A stretch of 64,000 nucleotides of DNA, taken from positions 2,542,001-2,606,000 of the forward strand of contig NZ_AP018738.1 in assembly GCF_000974685.2 (NCBI RefSeq), read 5' to 3'. This document shows, piece after piece, positions 41,585 to 51,176 of this stretch. Numbering within the stretch: the first letter of the stretch is position 1; each line of letters starts with the position of its first letter. The notes under the pieces are model-generated. The model saw only the letters and a list, made by a program, of their open reading frames with translations. It was not told where the DNA came from and did not search any database. This stretch comes from Ferriphaselus amnicola. GTDB taxonomy: Bacteria; Pseudomonadota; Gammaproteobacteria; Burkholderiales; Gallionellaceae. A program made the position numbers and the translations under genes.

Positions 41585-41610
41585 AAAAAGCGACCTTCGG
41601 GTCGCTTTTT
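41585..41610. terminator. Bidirectional terminator between fba and ubiD
   Basis: AAAAAGCGACC-TTCG-GGTCGCTTTTT, a UUCG-capped hairpin with T-runs in both directions, placed between convergent genes. Confidence 0.93.
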
Positions 41611-41624
41611 TACTGGGAGCTAGA

Positions 41625-43088
41625 TCACAAGCCTAGCTCGCACCACATCGCATCGACTTTGGCTTTCACCTCGGCGCTCATCACGATAGGCGTGCCCCAT
41701 TCACGTTGTGTCTCTCCGGGCCATTTGTTGGTCGCGTCCAAGCCCATCTTGCCGCCGAGACCGCTCACCGGCGAGGCGAAGTCGAGGTAATCGATAGGCG
41801 TATTCTCCACCAGCAGCGTGTCGCGCACCGGGTCCATGCGCGTGGTGATTGCCCAGATCACTTCCTGCCACGAACGCACGTCGATGTCGTCGTCCACCAC
41901 CACGATGAACTTGGTGTACATGAACTGGCGCAAAAAGCTCCAGATGCCGAACATCACGCGCTTGGCGTGTCCGGCGTATTGCTTCTTGATGCTGACGACC
42001 GCCATGCGATACGAGCATCCTTCCGGCGGCAGATAGAAGTCCTCGATCTCCGGAAACTGTTTTTGCAGCAGGGGCACGAACACCTCGTTCAGCGCCACGC
42101 CCAGCATCGCCGGTTCGTCGGGCGGTTTACCGGTGTAGGTGGAGTGGTAGATAGGATTGCGGCGCATGGTGATGCGCTCTATGGTGAACACCGGAAACTT
42201 GTCCTGCTCGTTGTAGTAACCGGTGTGGTCGCCGTACGGCCCTTCCTGCGCTGTCTCGCTCGGATGAATCACACCCTCAAGCACGATCTCGGCAGAAGCG
42301 GGTACTTGCAGGTCGGAGCCTATGCATTTCACCAGCTCTGTCTTGCTGCCGCGCAGCAATCCGGCGAACTGGTATTCGGATAATGAATCCGGCACAGGAG
42401 TGACTGCACCCAGTATTGTTGCGGGATCGGCACCGATCACGACCGCGACCGGATACGGTTGCCCAGGGTTCTTCTCGCAATGATCGCGGAAATCCAGCGC
42501 CCCGCCTCTATGCGCGAGCCAGCGCATGATGACTTTGTTCGGGCCGATCACTTGCTGGCGATAGATGCCCAGATTCTGGCGCGGTTTGTTCGGCCCGCGC
42601 GTAACCACCAACCCCCAAGTAATCAGCGGAGCGACATCGCCAGGCCAGCAATGCTGGATCGGCAGCTTGCTTAAATCGACATCCGCACCTTCCCACACGA
42701 TCTCCTGACACGGCGCAGACGACAACACCTTGGGGGACATGGTGAGCACCTGTTTCAGGATCGGCCATTTGTCCCATGCATCTTTCAAACCTTTGGGCGG
42801 CTCCGGCTCTTTCAGGTACGCCAGTAATTTGCCGACTTCGCGCAGCGCCCCGATATCCTCTTCGCCCATGCCCAGCGCCACCCGGCGCGGCGTGCCAAAC
42901 AGGTTGGCGAGCACCGGCATCTTGTGGCCGACCACATTTTCGAACAGTAGCGCCGGACCTTGCGCGCGCAATACACGGTCGCAGATCTCGGTCATTTCCA
43001 GATGCGTAGAGACAGGTGCACTGACGCGCTTAAGCTCGCCCCTCTTTTCCAGTTGGACGATAAAGTCGCGCAGCTCGTGGTATTTCAT
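41625..43088 (-). CDS. ubiD: 4-hydroxy-3-polyprenylbenzoate decarboxylase
   Basis: Prenylated-FMN-dependent decarboxylase of ubiquinone synthesis. The 487-residue length is normal. It opens [20 protein letters not shown] and has [35 protein letters not shown] and the active-site region [17 protein letters not shown] with its glutamates, and [11 protein letters not shown]. The ATG overlaps the stop of the upstream acyltransferase gene (TGATG). The flavin prenyltransferase ubiX is not in the window. It belongs functionally with ubiE at 52878. Confidence 0.96.
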   Translation of the reverse strand: MKYHELRDFIVQLEKRGELKRVSAPVSTHLEMTEICDRVLRAQGPALLFENVVGHKMPVLANLFGTPRRVALGMGEEDIGALREVGKLLAYLKEPEPPKGLKDAWDKWPILKQVLTMSPKVLSSAPCQEIVWEGADVDLSKLPIQHCWPGDVAPLITWGLVVTRGPNKPRQNLGIYRQQVIGPNKVIMRWLAHRGGALDFRDHCEKNPGQPYPVAVVIGADPATILGAVTPVPDSLSEYQFAGLLRGSKTELVKCIGSDLQVPASAEIVLEGVIHPSETAQEGPYGDHTGYYNEQDKFPVFTIERITMRRNPIYHSTYTGKPPDEPAMLGVALNEVFVPLLQKQFPEIEDFYLPPEGCSYRMAVVSIKKQYAGHAKRVMFGIWSFLRQFMYTKFIVVVDDDIDVRSWQEVIWAITTRMDPVRDTLLVENTPIDYLDFASPVSGLGGKMGLDATNKWPGETQREWGTPIVMSAEVKAKVDAMWCELGL

Positions 43089-43960
43089 CAGTAGAACCTT
43101 TCCTCGCCCTCGGGGCGGGTCTTAAAGCGCTTGTGCAGCCAGAAGTATTGCTCTGGCATTTCACGTATGCGGTCTTCGATGAAGGCGTTCATGCGACGGG
43201 TGTCGGCGATGTCATCGCCGCTTGGAAAATTGTCCCACGCGGGATAAAACGTCAGCACATAGCCCTCGCTGCCGGGTAGGACGCGAGTGATACTGGGCAC
43301 GACTTTCGCGCCGGTCATCTGTGCAATGCGGGACACGCTGGTCATGGTTGCTGCGGGTACGCCGAAGAAGGGAATAAATGCTCCATCCTTGATGCCCTGA
43401 TCCTGATCCGGCGGATAGATGAACGGCATGCCTTTGCGCATGCCCTTGAGGATAGGACGCAAGCCCTGCTGGCGTGAGTAAAGATGCTGCTGCCGGAAAC
43501 GAGCGCGCTTTTTCAGTAGCAGCTCGGTCAAGTACATATTCTTCTGATTGGCGTACATGCACACCGTATCCGTGTGCTGAGCGATCCATTGGCCGCCCGC
43601 ATCCATCCCGACAAAGTGAGGGGTCAGCAGAATCGAAGGCTGTCCTTGAATCGCGTCAAAGTGCTCGACACCTTCCACGCGGATCAGGCTGCAGATACGC
43701 TCGGCGCTCCCCCACCACAAAATACTGCGTTCGATCAGCCCACGACAAAACATCTTGAAATGAGCACGCACCAATCGTTCGCGCTCAATGTCACTCATCT
43801 CGGGAAAACACAGGCGCAGATTGATCATACCGACTCGACGTCGTTCGGCAGAGAGCGGGTAAAGCAACACACCCAGCCCGTTGCCAATGGAAACGATGGC
43901 GCGAAACGGCAGGAAATGAATCAACCAGAAGATAAACACCCCGAGACGAGCCAACATCAT
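43088..43960 (-). CDS. LpxL/HtrB-family acyltransferase (second copy)
   Basis: Inner-membrane lysophospholipid/lipid A acyltransferase of 290 residues. A hydrophobic N-terminal segment (about 3-24) anchors it and the catalytic HX4D motif is visible in [13 protein letters not shown]. Family-typical [19 protein letters not shown] and a terminal [17 protein letters not shown] complete it. It probably adds a secondary acyl chain to lipid A or acts on a related lipid. It overlaps both the preceding acyltransferase (ATGA) and ubiD (TGATG). Which acyl position it modifies cannot be read from sequence. Confidence 0.87.
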   Translation of the reverse strand: MMLARLGVFIFWLIHFLPFRAIVSIGNGLGVLLYPLSAERRRVGMINLRLCFPEMSDIERERLVRAHFKMFCRGLIERSILWWGSAERICSLIRVEGVEHFDAIQGQPSILLTPHFVGMDAGGQWIAQHTDTVCMYANQKNMYLTELLLKKRARFRQQHLYSRQQGLRPILKGMRKGMPFIYPPDQDQGIKDGAFIPFFGVPAATMTSVSRIAQMTGAKVVPSITRVLPGSEGYVLTFYPAWDNFPSGDDIADTRRMNAFIEDRIREMPEQYFWLHKRFKTRPEGEERFY

Positions 43961-44835
43961 AACTCCTTGGCTACATCTGGCGGTAAAGCCCCAAAGGGAA
44001 CTTTGTAACGGTTATAACTCCACAAATACTGCTCAGGGCAAGTACGGACGACAGCCTCCACGGTGCGATTCATGGCATGGGTGATGGACTCACCTTCGGC
44101 AGGCTCTAGTGGAGAGAATCGCAATACATAGCCCGCACCGGCAGCCAGCCGCTCGGCGTGAGTCATCACGATCATCGCACCCGTGGCGGTCGCCAAACGT
44201 TCAACTAAGGTCATCGTGTAAGCCGGACGACCGAAGAAATCCACCCACTCGCCTTCGCCATTACCTGGTGCCTGATCGGGCAGCAAGCCGATTGCCTGTC
44301 CGCGCTTGAGTGCCTTAAGCATAGCGCGCACGCCGCTGACGTCAGTACGCGCCAACTCCACCAATCCACGCTCTCGCCCTTGGCGCATCATCGGCTCCAA
44401 CCAAGCAAGGCGCGGAGGCCGGTAAAGCACTGTGAGCGGGATCTTCGAGGCAAGGTATTGAGCCGAAATCTCAAAACAGCCCAGATGCGGAGTCAAAATG
44501 ATGACCCCCTTGCCCTGCGCACGCGCATGCTCTATCAGCTCCCAGCCATGGCATTCGCGCACCAGAGTAACAACTTCCTCCAGTGGGTGCAGCCAGACCC
44601 AAGGCAATTCGGCAATGGACTTGCCCATCTCCTCCACATTGGCTCGCAACACACGGCGAAACTCAGGTTCATCCAACTCGGGCAAAGCCGATTGCAAATT
44701 GTCGTGCAGACGATCTGCATAACGTCCAGACAATAGATAAGTTGCCGAGCCAAGTAGAGAGCCCAGCCGATGTAGCGTCGGCAGCGATAACTGTGCGGCT
44801 TGTTTAAACAGGAATAAGTATAGAGAGTTGAGCAC
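43957..44835 (-). CDS. LpxL/HtrB-family acyltransferase (first copy)
   Basis: Paralog of the following gene, 292 residues from the GTG at 44835. The active site appears as an HX4E motif in ILTPHLGCFEIS; a substrate region LPDQAPGNGEGEWVDFFGRP and a terminal EQYLWSYNRYK match the lipid A secondary acyltransferase family. The start is uncertain: the frame continues to 44952 but would overlap metK and its TATAAT, so a start at or below 44835 is required; TTG codons at 44850 and 44844 are alternatives. No clear ribosome site was seen. Confidence 0.83.
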   Translation of the reverse strand: MLNSLYLFLFKQAAQLSLPTLHRLGSLLGSATYLLSGRYADRLHDNLQSALPELDEPEFRRVLRANVEEMGKSIAELPWVWLHPLEEVVTLVRECHGWELIEHARAQGKGVIILTPHLGCFEISAQYLASKIPLTVLYRPPRLAWLEPMMRQGRERGLVELARTDVSGVRAMLKALKRGQAIGLLPDQAPGNGEGEWVDFFGRPAYTMTLVERLATATGAMIVMTHAERLAAGAGYVLRFSPLEPAEGESITHAMNRTVEAVVRTCPEQYLWSYNRYKVPFGALPPDVAKEL

Positions 44836-44858
44836 GGTGGCCAATGTCAAGTTTTTGT

Positions 44859-44864
44859 TATAAT
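44859..44864 (+). promoter_or_regulatory. TATAAT -10 element of metK
   Basis: Perfect TATAAT 36 bases before the metK ATG; the expected -35 position (GGTGGC) is poor, so the promoter may need an activator. It lies within the intergenic space shared with the divergent acyltransferase. Confidence 0.5.
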
Positions 44865-44899
44865 CCCGCCACTTTGAACCCCCGAAAAACGGAAGAGCC

Positions 44900-46063
44900 A
44901 TGAGCGAATACTTTTTTACCTCTGAATCGGTGTCTGAAGGCCATCCCGACAAGGTTGCCGACCAGATCTCTGATGCAGTTCTGGACGCGATTCTAGCCCA
45001 AGACCCCTATGCACGGGTAGCTGCCGAGACTTTGGTCACTACCGGTCTGGTCGTGATGGCGGGCGAGATCACCACTAGCGCCAATGTGAATTACGGAAAA
45101 GTCGCGCGCGAAGCCATCCGCAAGATCGGTTACGACGACCCCAACCTGCGCTTCGACGCCGATGGTTGTTCGGTCCACGTCTGCTACGGCCAACAGAGTC
45201 CAGACATCGCTCAAGGCGTGGATCGCGCTTCCGACGACTATCTGAATCAGGGCGCGGGCGACCAAGGTCTGATGTTCGGCTATGCCTGTACCGAGACCGA
45301 CACCCTGATGCCGCTGCCGATCTATCTGTCGCACCGCATCGTCGAGCGCCAGTCGCAACTGCGCCGTGATGGACGTTTGAACTGGCTGCGCCCGGATGCC
45401 AAGTCGCAGGTCACCGTGAAGTATGTGGACGGCAAGCCATTCGCTATCGACACCGTGGTGCTCTCTACCCAACACACCGCTGATATCGAACTGCCGCAGA
45501 TCCGCGAAGCCGTGATCGAAGAGATCATCAAGCCCATGCTGCCAAAGGAGTTGATCAAGGGCGATATCAAGTACCTGGTCAACCCGACTGGCCGCTTCGT
45601 CATCGGCGGCCCGCACGGCGATGCCGGCCTGACTGGCCGCAAGATCATCGTGGACACTTACGGCGGCGCAGCTCCCCACGGTGGTGGTGCATTCTCCGGC
45701 AAGGATCCCTCTAAAGTCGATCGTTCCGCTGCTTACGCAGGACGTTACGTGGCGAAGAACATCGTCGCCGCAGGCTTGGCCGACAAGTGCCTGGTGCAGA
45801 TCAGCTACGCCATCGGCGTAGCGCAACCGACCAGCATCATGGTCACCACCTACGGCACCGGCAAAGTCTCCGATGAGAAGATCACTGAGCTGGTGAAGCG
45901 TCACTTCGACCTGCGCCCCAAGGGCATCGTGCAAATGCTCAACCTGCTGCGCCCTATCTATCAGAACACCGCTGCTTACGGTCACTTTGGCCGCGAAGAG
46001 CCGGACTTCACTTGGGAAGCTACAGATAAGGCGGAGGCCCTGCGTGCCGATGCTGGTTTGTAA
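44900..46063 (+). CDS. metK: S-adenosylmethionine synthetase
   Basis: Makes S-adenosylmethionine from methionine and ATP. The 387-residue protein opens [20 protein letters not shown], has the signature [12 protein letters not shown] and the phosphate loop [19 protein letters not shown]. It is complete. With ahcY and metF downstream it forms a methyl-cycle cluster. It has its own terminator, so ahcY is separately controlled. Confidence 0.98.
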   Translation: MSEYFFTSESVSEGHPDKVADQISDAVLDAILAQDPYARVAAETLVTTGLVVMAGEITTSANVNYGKVAREAIRKIGYDDPNLRFDADGCSVHVCYGQQSPDIAQGVDRASDDYLNQGAGDQGLMFGYACTETDTLMPLPIYLSHRIVERQSQLRRDGRLNWLRPDAKSQVTVKYVDGKPFAIDTVVLSTQHTADIELPQIREAVIEEIIKPMLPKELIKGDIKYLVNPTGRFVIGGPHGDAGLTGRKIIVDTYGGAAPHGGGAFSGKDPSKVDRSAAYAGRYVAKNIVAAGLADKCLVQISYAIGVAQPTSIMVTTYGTGKVSDEKITELVKRHFDLRPKGIVQMLNLLRPIYQNTAAYGHFGREEPDFTWEATDKAEALRADAGL

Positions 46064-46088
46064 TTCGTAAGTAGTCGCAAGCAAAAGA

Positions 46089-46116
46089 CAAAACGGCGCC
46101 CAACGGTGCCGTTTTG
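46089..46116 (+). terminator. Rho-independent terminator of metK
   Basis: AAAACGGCGCC-CAAC-GGTGCCGTTTT stem with one G-U pair, ending in a T-run. It isolates metK from the riboswitch that follows. Confidence 0.88.
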
Positions 46117-46173
46117 TTATGCTAGAATGCCGCCCCACAAGTCGCGGCTTTGATTCGACTTAATAGATTCCAG

Positions 46174-46273
46174 CACTGAGGAGCGTTGCGACAGGATTTC
46201 CTGCCAGGCTCAGTGACTCGGCAAGTTTCAACGACGCTCACCCAACCGTGCCGGGCACGGGAGTTCGGGTGAG
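46174..46273 (+). promoter_or_regulatory. S-adenosylhomocysteine (SAH) riboswitch controlling ahcY
   Basis: The leader matches the SAH aptamer: the P1 strand CACTGAG (46174-46180) pairs with CTCAGTG (46209-46215); the conserved GAGGAGCGTTGC core, GCCAGGCTC and the 3' segment CAACGACGCTCAC are in order, with GAGCG/CGCTC (46235-46239) forming the pseudoknot. Downstream, CTCACCC (46237-46243) can instead pair with GGGTGAG (46267-46273), an alternative stem that shares three bases with the pseudoknot and could be the switch. An inner CCGTGC/GCACGG hairpin lies between. SAH binding should raise ahcY expression. Confidence 0.9.
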
Positions 46274-46317
46274 TCGCAATACCCCTCCCTCCGGTCATTA
46301 TGTTCAAGGAGAACACT

Positions 46318-47730
46318 ATGGCTGAATTCAATGATTACGTAATCGCCGACATCAACCTTGCTGCTTGGGGCCGCAAGGAAATCGCAATCGCCGAGACCGA
46401 GATGCCTGGTCTGATGGCTATCCGCGAAGAGTTCGCAGCAACCCAACCTTTGCGTGGCGCTCGCATCACCGGCTCGCTGCACATGACCATCCAGACCGCC
46501 GTTCTGATCGAAACACTGAAGGCGCTGGGCGCAGAGCTGCGCTGGGCTTCGTGCAACATCTTCTCCACACAAGATCATGCAGCGGCGGCCATCGCTGCCG
46601 GCGGCATCCCTGTGTTTGCAGTCAAGGGCGAATCGCTGACCGAATACTGGGACTACACCCACCGCATCTTTGAATGGACGGACGGCGGCTACTCCAACAT
46701 GATTCTGGACGACGGCGGCGATGCCACCTTGTTGCTGCATCTGGGTACACGCGCTGAAACCAATCCTTCCCTGCTGAACAACCCGACGTCGGAAGAAGAG
46801 ACTTGCCTGTTCGCGTCGATCAAAGCGACGTTGGCCAAGGACCCAACTTGGTACTCCAAGCGTCTGGCTGAGATCAAGGGCGTGACCGAAGAAACCACCA
46901 CCGGCGTGCACCGCCTGTACCAGATGCATGCACGCGGCGAACTCAAGTTCCCCGGCATCAACGTCAACGACTCCGTCACTAAGTCCAAGTTCGACAACCT
47001 GTACGGCTGCCGCGAATCGCTGGTGGACGGCATCAAGCGCGCTACCGATGTGATGATCGCGGGCAAGATCGCGGTAATCGCTGGTTACGGCGATGTGGGC
47101 AAGGGTTCCGCCCAAGCCATGCGCGCGCTGTCTGCACAAGTCTGGGTCACTGAGATCGACCCGATCTGCGCACTGCAAGCCGCAATGGAAGGCTATCGCG
47201 TGGTCACGATGGAATACGCCGCCGACAAGGCCGACATCTTCGTCACCACCACCGGCAACTTCCACGTCATCACCCATGACCATATGGCGAAGATGAAAAA
47301 CCAAGCCATCGTCTGTAACATCGGCCACTTCGACAATGAGATCGACGTCGCCTCGCTGGAAAAATACCAGTGGGAAGAAATCAAGCCTCAAGTCGATCAC
47401 GTCATCTTCCCGGACGGCAAACGCATCATCCTGCTGGCCAAGGGTCGTCTGGTCAATCTGGGTTGCGGCACCGGCCACCCGTCCTACGTGATGTCGTCCT
47501 CCTTTGCCAACCAGACCATCGCTCAGATCGAGTTGTGGACTGAGTCGGAAAAGGGTTCCGGCAAGTATCCCGTGGGCGTTTACACCCTGCCCAAGCACTT
47601 GGATGAAAAGGTCGCCCGTCTGCAACTGAAGACACTGAACGCGCAACTGTCCGAGTTGACCGATCAGCAAGCAGCCTACATCAACGTCGCCAAGGAAGGC
47701 CCGTACAAGGCCGACCACTACCGCTACTAA
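46318..47730 (+). CDS. ahcY: Adenosylhomocysteinase (SAH hydrolase)
   Basis: Splits S-adenosylhomocysteine to homocysteine and adenosine, relieving inhibition of methyltransferases. From the ATG at 46318 the protein is 470 residues with the bacterial insertion around residues 115-155. The NAD-binding motif [17 protein letters not shown] and the C-terminal KADHYRY are diagnostic. AAGGAG lies six bases before this ATG; an ATG six codons upstream covers that site and is rejected. The SAH riboswitch sits directly upstream. A hairpin terminator follows. Confidence 0.97.
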   Translation: MAEFNDYVIADINLAAWGRKEIAIAETEMPGLMAIREEFAATQPLRGARITGSLHMTIQTAVLIETLKALGAELRWASCNIFSTQDHAAAAIAAGGIPVFAVKGESLTEYWDYTHRIFEWTDGGYSNMILDDGGDATLLLHLGTRAETNPSLLNNPTSEEETCLFASIKATLAKDPTWYSKRLAEIKGVTEETTTGVHRLYQMHARGELKFPGINVNDSVTKSKFDNLYGCRESLVDGIKRATDVMIAGKIAVIAGYGDVGKGSAQAMRALSAQVWVTEIDPICALQAAMEGYRVVTMEYAADKADIFVTTTGNFHVITHDHMAKMKNQAIVCNIGHFDNEIDVASLEKYQWEEIKPQVDHVIFPDGKRIILLAKGRLVNLGCGTGHPSYVMSSSFANQTIAQIELWTESEKGSGKYPVGVYTLPKHLDEKVARLQLKTLNAQLSELTDQQAAYINVAKEGPYKADHYRY

Positions 47731-47753
47731 GCGGCCGCTGGCGTATGATGCGA

Positions 47754-47776
47754 GGGGCGGAATTTCCGCCCCTTTT
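47754..47776 (+). terminator. Terminator after ahcY
   Basis: GGGGCGG-AATTT-CCGCCCC stem followed by TTTT. It ends six bases before the ribosome site (GGAGGAG, 47781) of the next gene, so readthrough is likely needed for that gene and metF, or it works as a partial terminator. Confidence 0.75.
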
Positions 47777-47792
47777 GGCTGGAGGAGCGACG

Positions 47793-48146
47793 ATGCAACT
47801 GCTGTTGATCTGGGTATTGAACGCGCTGGCGCTGCTGGCGGTAGGTAACTTCGTCCCCGGCATCCATCTGGATGGGTTCGGCGATGCCATGATCGCAGCG
47901 CTCTTCCTCGGACTGGTCAACGCATTCATCCGCCCGCTGTTCGTCCTGCTGACCCTGCCCGCCACCGTGCTGACACTGGGGCTGTTCATCTTCGTGATCA
48001 ACGGCCTGCTGTTCTGGTTCACCGGCTCGATACTCAAGGGCTTCGTCGTGGACGGCTTTTGGTACGGTTTGGCCGGCGCCATTCTGTATAGTATTTTTTC
48101 GTGGGGGCTCACGTCAGCCGCCGCACAACTCATGAGGAAATCATGA
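47793..48146 (+). CDS. Small four-helix membrane protein of the phage holin 4_2/YvlD family
   Basis: Membrane protein of 117 residues made almost wholly of hydrophobic segments (about 3-20, 27-48, 52-75, 85-110). Landmarks are NFVPGIHLDGF and LGLVNAFIRPLFVLLTLP, typical of the family often labelled phage holin family 4, though such genes are normal chromosomal genes of unknown role. GGAGGAG lies five bases before the ATG. It overlaps the metF ATG (ATGA). The same small gene adjoins metF in related bacteria, so it may be coupled with methyl-cycle expression only by position. Confidence 0.78.
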   Translation: MQLLLIWVLNALALLAVGNFVPGIHLDGFGDAMIAALFLGLVNAFIRPLFVLLTLPATVLTLGLFIFVINGLLFWFTGSILKGFVVDGFWYGLAGAILYSIFSWGLTSAAAQLMRKS

Positions 48147-48979
48147 ACAAGACGCCCATCAGTTTTGAGTTTTTCCCCCCGCAGACCCCGGAAGGGCTGG
48201 GCAAACTAGCCGATACCTGCAAGCAACTGGCGCTATACAAGCCAGAATATTTTTCCGTGACCTTTGGCGCGGGCGGCTCCACCCGTGACCGCACGCTGGC
48301 TACCGTCGAACAGATCCTGCATCAGGGCTACGGTGCCGCGCCGCATCTATCCTGCGTCGGCTCCACCCGCGAGAATATCCGCGAGATTCTGCACACTTAC
48401 AAAGCGCTGGGCGTGAAGCGCATCGTCGCCCTGCGCGGCGACCTGCCGTCCGGCATGGCCACCACCGGCGAGTTCCAATACGCTAACGAACTGGTGTCGT
48501 TCATTCGCGCCGAGACCGGCGAGCACTTCCATCTGGAAGTCGCCGCCTATCCCGAAGTGCATCCGCAGGCTCGCTCAGCGCGCGACGACCTACTCAACTT
48601 CAAGCGCAAGATGCACGCGGGCGCGAATGCCGCCATCACCCAATATTTTTACAATGCCGACGCCTACTTCCACTTCGTCGAACAAGCACGCAAGCAAGGC
48701 ATCACTCAGCCCATCGTGCCCGGCATCATGCCGATCATGAAATACTCGCAACTGGCGCGCTTCTCCGAGATGTGCGGTGCCGAGATTCCACGCTGGATGC
48801 GCAAAACGCTGGAAGGCTACGGTGACGATACCGACTCGGTTCAGGCTTTTGGGCGTGACGCAGTCACTCAGTTGTGCGAACAACTGCTGACCGCAGGCGT
48901 ACCTGGGCTGCATTTCTACACGTTGAATCAGGCCGCCGCTTCCACCGAAATTCTGAAGCGCTTGGGCTATCGCGCATAA
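48143..48979 (+). CDS. metF: 5,10-methylenetetrahydrofolate reductase
   Basis: Flavoenzyme that makes 5-methyltetrahydrofolate for methionine synthesis. From the ATG at 48143 (overlapping the previous stop) it is 278 residues. The family pattern is clear: ISFEFFPPQTPEG, VTFGAGGSTRDRTL, RIVALRGDLP, EVAAYPEVHPQA and ITQYFYNADAYFHF. The earlier frame start at 48101 lies within the membrane-protein gene and is rejected. It closes the metK-ahcY-metF group. Confidence 0.96.
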   Translation: MNKTPISFEFFPPQTPEGLGKLADTCKQLALYKPEYFSVTFGAGGSTRDRTLATVEQILHQGYGAAPHLSCVGSTRENIREILHTYKALGVKRIVALRGDLPSGMATTGEFQYANELVSFIRAETGEHFHLEVAAYPEVHPQARSARDDLLNFKRKMHAGANAAITQYFYNADAYFHFVEQARKQGITQPIVPGIMPIMKYSQLARFSEMCGAEIPRWMRKTLEGYGDDTDSVQAFGRDAVTQLCEQLLTAGVPGLHFYTLNQAAASTEILKRLGYRA

Positions 48980-48983
48980 TTCC

Positions 48984-49016
48984 TCTTGGCTCACCCTGTC
49001 TGAGTGGGAGCCAAGA
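48984..49016 (+). terminator. Hairpin between metF and trhP
   Basis: TCTTGGCTC (48984-48992) pairs with GAGCCAAGA (49008-49016), nine bases, around a 15-base loop. No T-run. It ends 11 bases before the trhP ATG, close to its ribosome-binding site. Confidence 0.5.
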
Positions 49017-49026
49017 AGAGGGACAC

Positions 49027-50379
49027 ATGATGAAATCACCTGAACTGTTACTTCCCGCTGGAACGCTCGATAAGATGCGCACCGCCTACGCTTTTGGCGC
49101 AGACGCGGTGTACGCGGGGCAACCGCGCTACTCCTTGCGCGCACGCAACAACGAATTCAAGCTGGAAGAGTTGCAGATCGGCATTCAGGAAGCGCACGCA
49201 CTGGGCAAGAAATTGTTCGTCGCAAGCAACCTGATGCCGCACAACGCGAAGGTGAAGACCTACATGGCCGACATGGAGCCGGTCATCGCGATGAAGCCAG
49301 ATGCGCTCATCATGGCCGACCCCGGCCTGATCGCCATGGTGCGCGAACGCTGGCCGGAGCAGGAGATCCATCTTTCAGTGCAGGCGAACACGGTCAACTA
49401 TGCAGCGGTGAAATTCTGGAAGTCACTGGGTCTGTCACGGGTGATTCTGTCGCGTGAGTTGTCATTGGACGAGATCGAAGAAATTCGCCAGCAATGCCCA
49501 GACATGGAGCTGGAAGTGTTCGTGCACGGCGCGCTGTGCATCGCTTACTCTGGCCGCTGCCTACTTTCAGGCTACTTCAATCACCGCGACGCGAATCAGG
49601 GTACGTGCACCAATTCTTGCCGCTGGGACTACAAGATCGATAACGCCGAGGAGAATGGCACCGGCGATATCGAGAGACTCCCTGAGAAACTGGATTTCGA
49701 TTTCGACAAGGCACTCAGCCAAAGCGCGCTGTCCGACTGCGGCAGCCAGCCGCGCCACCCGATGGCTGACCGCGTGTACGTGATTTCCCGGCAGGATCAC
49801 CCGGGCGAACTGATGCCGGTGCTGGAAGACGAGCACGGTACCTACATCATGAATTCCAAAGACCTGCGCGCCGTCGAACACGTGGAGCGTCTGGTGAAGA
49901 TCGGCATCGACTCGCTCAAGGTCGAGGGCCGCACCAAGTCGATCTACTACGTGGCCCGCACCGCGCAGGTGTATCGCCAAGCCATCGACGATGCCGTGGC
50001 CGGTCGCCCGTTCAATTTGAGCCTGCTAGGCGCGCTGGACGCGCTGGCGAATCGCGGCTACACCGATGGTTTCTACGAGCGCCACCACACCCACGAACAA
50101 CAGAATTACATGCGCGGCCACTCGGAGAGCTTCCGTCAGCAATACGTCGGCGACATCGTGAGCTGCGCCAACGGCATGGCTGAGATCGACGTGAAGAACA
50201 AATTCTCGGTCGGCGACAAGTTGGAGATCATCCATCCGGCGGGCAACCACATCATTGATCTAACCGAGATGCGCAGCCTCGAAGGTGTGACCATGAACGT
50301 CGCCCCCGGCAGCGGCCATCGCGTGCAGATCCCCCTGCAAGGTGAATTGGCTAAAGGCATGGTTGCGCGCTTCTTGTAA
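49027..50379 (+). CDS. trhP: U32-family protein, tRNA 5-hydroxyuridine modification (TrhP/YegQ type)
   Basis: U32 'peptidase' family protein of 450 residues. The YegQ/TrhP branch takes part in prephenate-dependent hydroxylation of wobble uridine in tRNA rather than in proteolysis. Landmarks are ELLLPAGTLDKMRTAYAFGA, the signature EVFVHGALCIAYSGRCLLSG and the cysteines in NQGTCTNSCRWDY, which with those before could hold an iron-sulfur cluster, and a C-terminal domain from about 370. The ATG at 49027 has AGAGGGA upstream; the long upstream frame overlaps metF and is not used. An adjacent ATG at 49030 is possible. Confidence 0.88.
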   Translation: MMKSPELLLPAGTLDKMRTAYAFGADAVYAGQPRYSLRARNNEFKLEELQIGIQEAHALGKKLFVASNLMPHNAKVKTYMADMEPVIAMKPDALIMADPGLIAMVRERWPEQEIHLSVQANTVNYAAVKFWKSLGLSRVILSRELSLDEIEEIRQQCPDMELEVFVHGALCIAYSGRCLLSGYFNHRDANQGTCTNSCRWDYKIDNAEENGTGDIERLPEKLDFDFDKALSQSALSDCGSQPRHPMADRVYVISRQDHPGELMPVLEDEHGTYIMNSKDLRAVEHVERLVKIGIDSLKVEGRTKSIYYVARTAQVYRQAIDDAVAGRPFNLSLLGALDALANRGYTDGFYERHHTHEQQNYMRGHSESFRQQYVGDIVSCANGMAEIDVKNKFSVGDKLEIIHPAGNHIIDLTEMRSLEGVTMNVAPGSGHRVQIPLQGELAKGMVARFL

Positions 50380-50681
50380 CAAGTTCAGCCTCGAACCCCG
50401 CTCGTACTAAGCTGGCTACTGGCCAGCTTAGTGGGGAAACAGCGAATGGCCCAAAGCCCATATTTTGGCCGAGTCCTAGTGCATGACGCACTCGCCACGC
50501 ACCATTTTGGGCTGGCTTCAATTCCCACCGCCCTCATCCCCGCTCTCTACCGTTGATTTTTCGCGCTTCGCCATACGATATGCACCGCCCACACAAGGTG
50601 GCCTGAATATTGCTCACATCTCTGGTAAACGCTCAGGCGATGCCTCGTATCGCCCATAGCAAGCAATATCAGGAGACTGAC
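50380..50681. other. Gene-free region after trhP
   Basis: No gene recognised. An 11-bp hairpin ACTAAGCTGGC / GCCAGCTTAGT (50406-50432) without T-run follows trhP and may be its 3' end. Further on are a shorter AGTGC/GCACT repeat and weak promoter-like hexamers (TTGATT at 50553, CGATAT at 50576) that could serve the small gene at 50682. Confidence 0.5.
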
Positions 50682-50972
50682 ATGACTGACGAATTGGAAT
50701 TGATGCAACTAATGGCACGCTTCAAGTTACACGTGCGAAGACAGCTCAATCAACTGGTGGACCTCGACCTGCTCAAAACCGACAGCGCGTATGCCCGCAC
50801 CCGCTTATCCGAGATCGAGAATCTCGCCGATGACGAAGAGTTGCTGATGATGGTACTGCGGCTGCGCAGCATCTTGCTGCCGGTCGCCCCCCCGCCCAAA
50901 CCTCAAGCAGTCGAAGAGCCCCCGAAAGTAGAATCGGGACGCAGCTATAAATTCGGCGCGCGCTCCTGGTAA
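50682..50972 (+). CDS. Small helical protein of unknown function
   Basis: Protein of 96 residues. The first two thirds are rich in Leu, Arg and Glu and should be alpha-helical (LMARFKLHVRRQLNQLVDLD, then ARTRLSEIENLADDEEL); a proline-rich linker (PVAPPPKPQAVEEPP) leads to a conserved-looking end GRSYKFGARSW. AGGAG lies six bases before the ATG at 50682. No family is recognised. The acidic-basic helix pattern would suit protein-protein contact, which is speculation. It converges on the leftward cassette that follows. Confidence 0.65.
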   Translation: MTDELELMQLMARFKLHVRRQLNQLVDLDLLKTDSAYARTRLSEIENLADDEELLMMVLRLRSILLPVAPPPKPQAVEEPPKVESGRSYKFGARSW

Positions 50973-50982
50973 AGGCGCAGGA

Positions 50983-51174
50983 CTACTCGGCCTTATCCTC
51001 AGCAGTAGGGTTTGGAGCAGGCGAGGCAACGTGCTGCTTTGGACGATTCTTGCTCTCGTCGAAGAAACGGAAGCGCCCGAACAGCACGCAGCCTTTCATG
51101 CCCAGCTCGCACGGCAGCTGGTTCACCCGTTCGCACTTGTCATCGACCAGATGCGGGCAGCCCCAGTTGCTCAT
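50983..51174 (-). CDS. Small four-cysteine protein, possible metal binder
   Basis: Protein of 63 residues starting at the ATG two bases beyond the stop of the PhnA-type gene. Four cysteines are arranged in the first 30 residues (GCPHLVDDKC, LPCELGMKGCVLFGR), a spacing compatible with one zinc or iron site, followed by a polar Lys/Pro-rich tail. No family recognised. Close coupling to the upstream zinc-ribbon gene suggests coexpression. Composition and coupling support it as a real gene; function is unknown. Confidence 0.6.
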   Translation of the reverse strand: MSNWGCPHLVDDKCERVNQLPCELGMKGCVLFGRFRFFDESKNRPKQHVASPAPNPTAEDKAE

Positions 51175-51176
51175 GG

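Noticed and set aside
43088..44835. Recent tandem duplication of one acyltransferase gene
   Set aside because: The two proteins differ throughout and have different catalytic motifs (HX4E and HX4D), so they are old paralogs.
44993..46138. Minus-strand frame of 381 codons opposite metK
   Set aside because: Shadow of metK; no domain and it would overlap the metK terminator.
46228..47718. Minus-strand frame of 496 codons opposite ahcY
   Set aside because: Shadow of ahcY in the reverse frame; composition is that of an antisense of a GC-biased gene.
47793..48146. Prophage remnant suggested by the holin-type membrane protein
   Set aside because: No phage genes are near; this family is widespread in chromosomes without phage.
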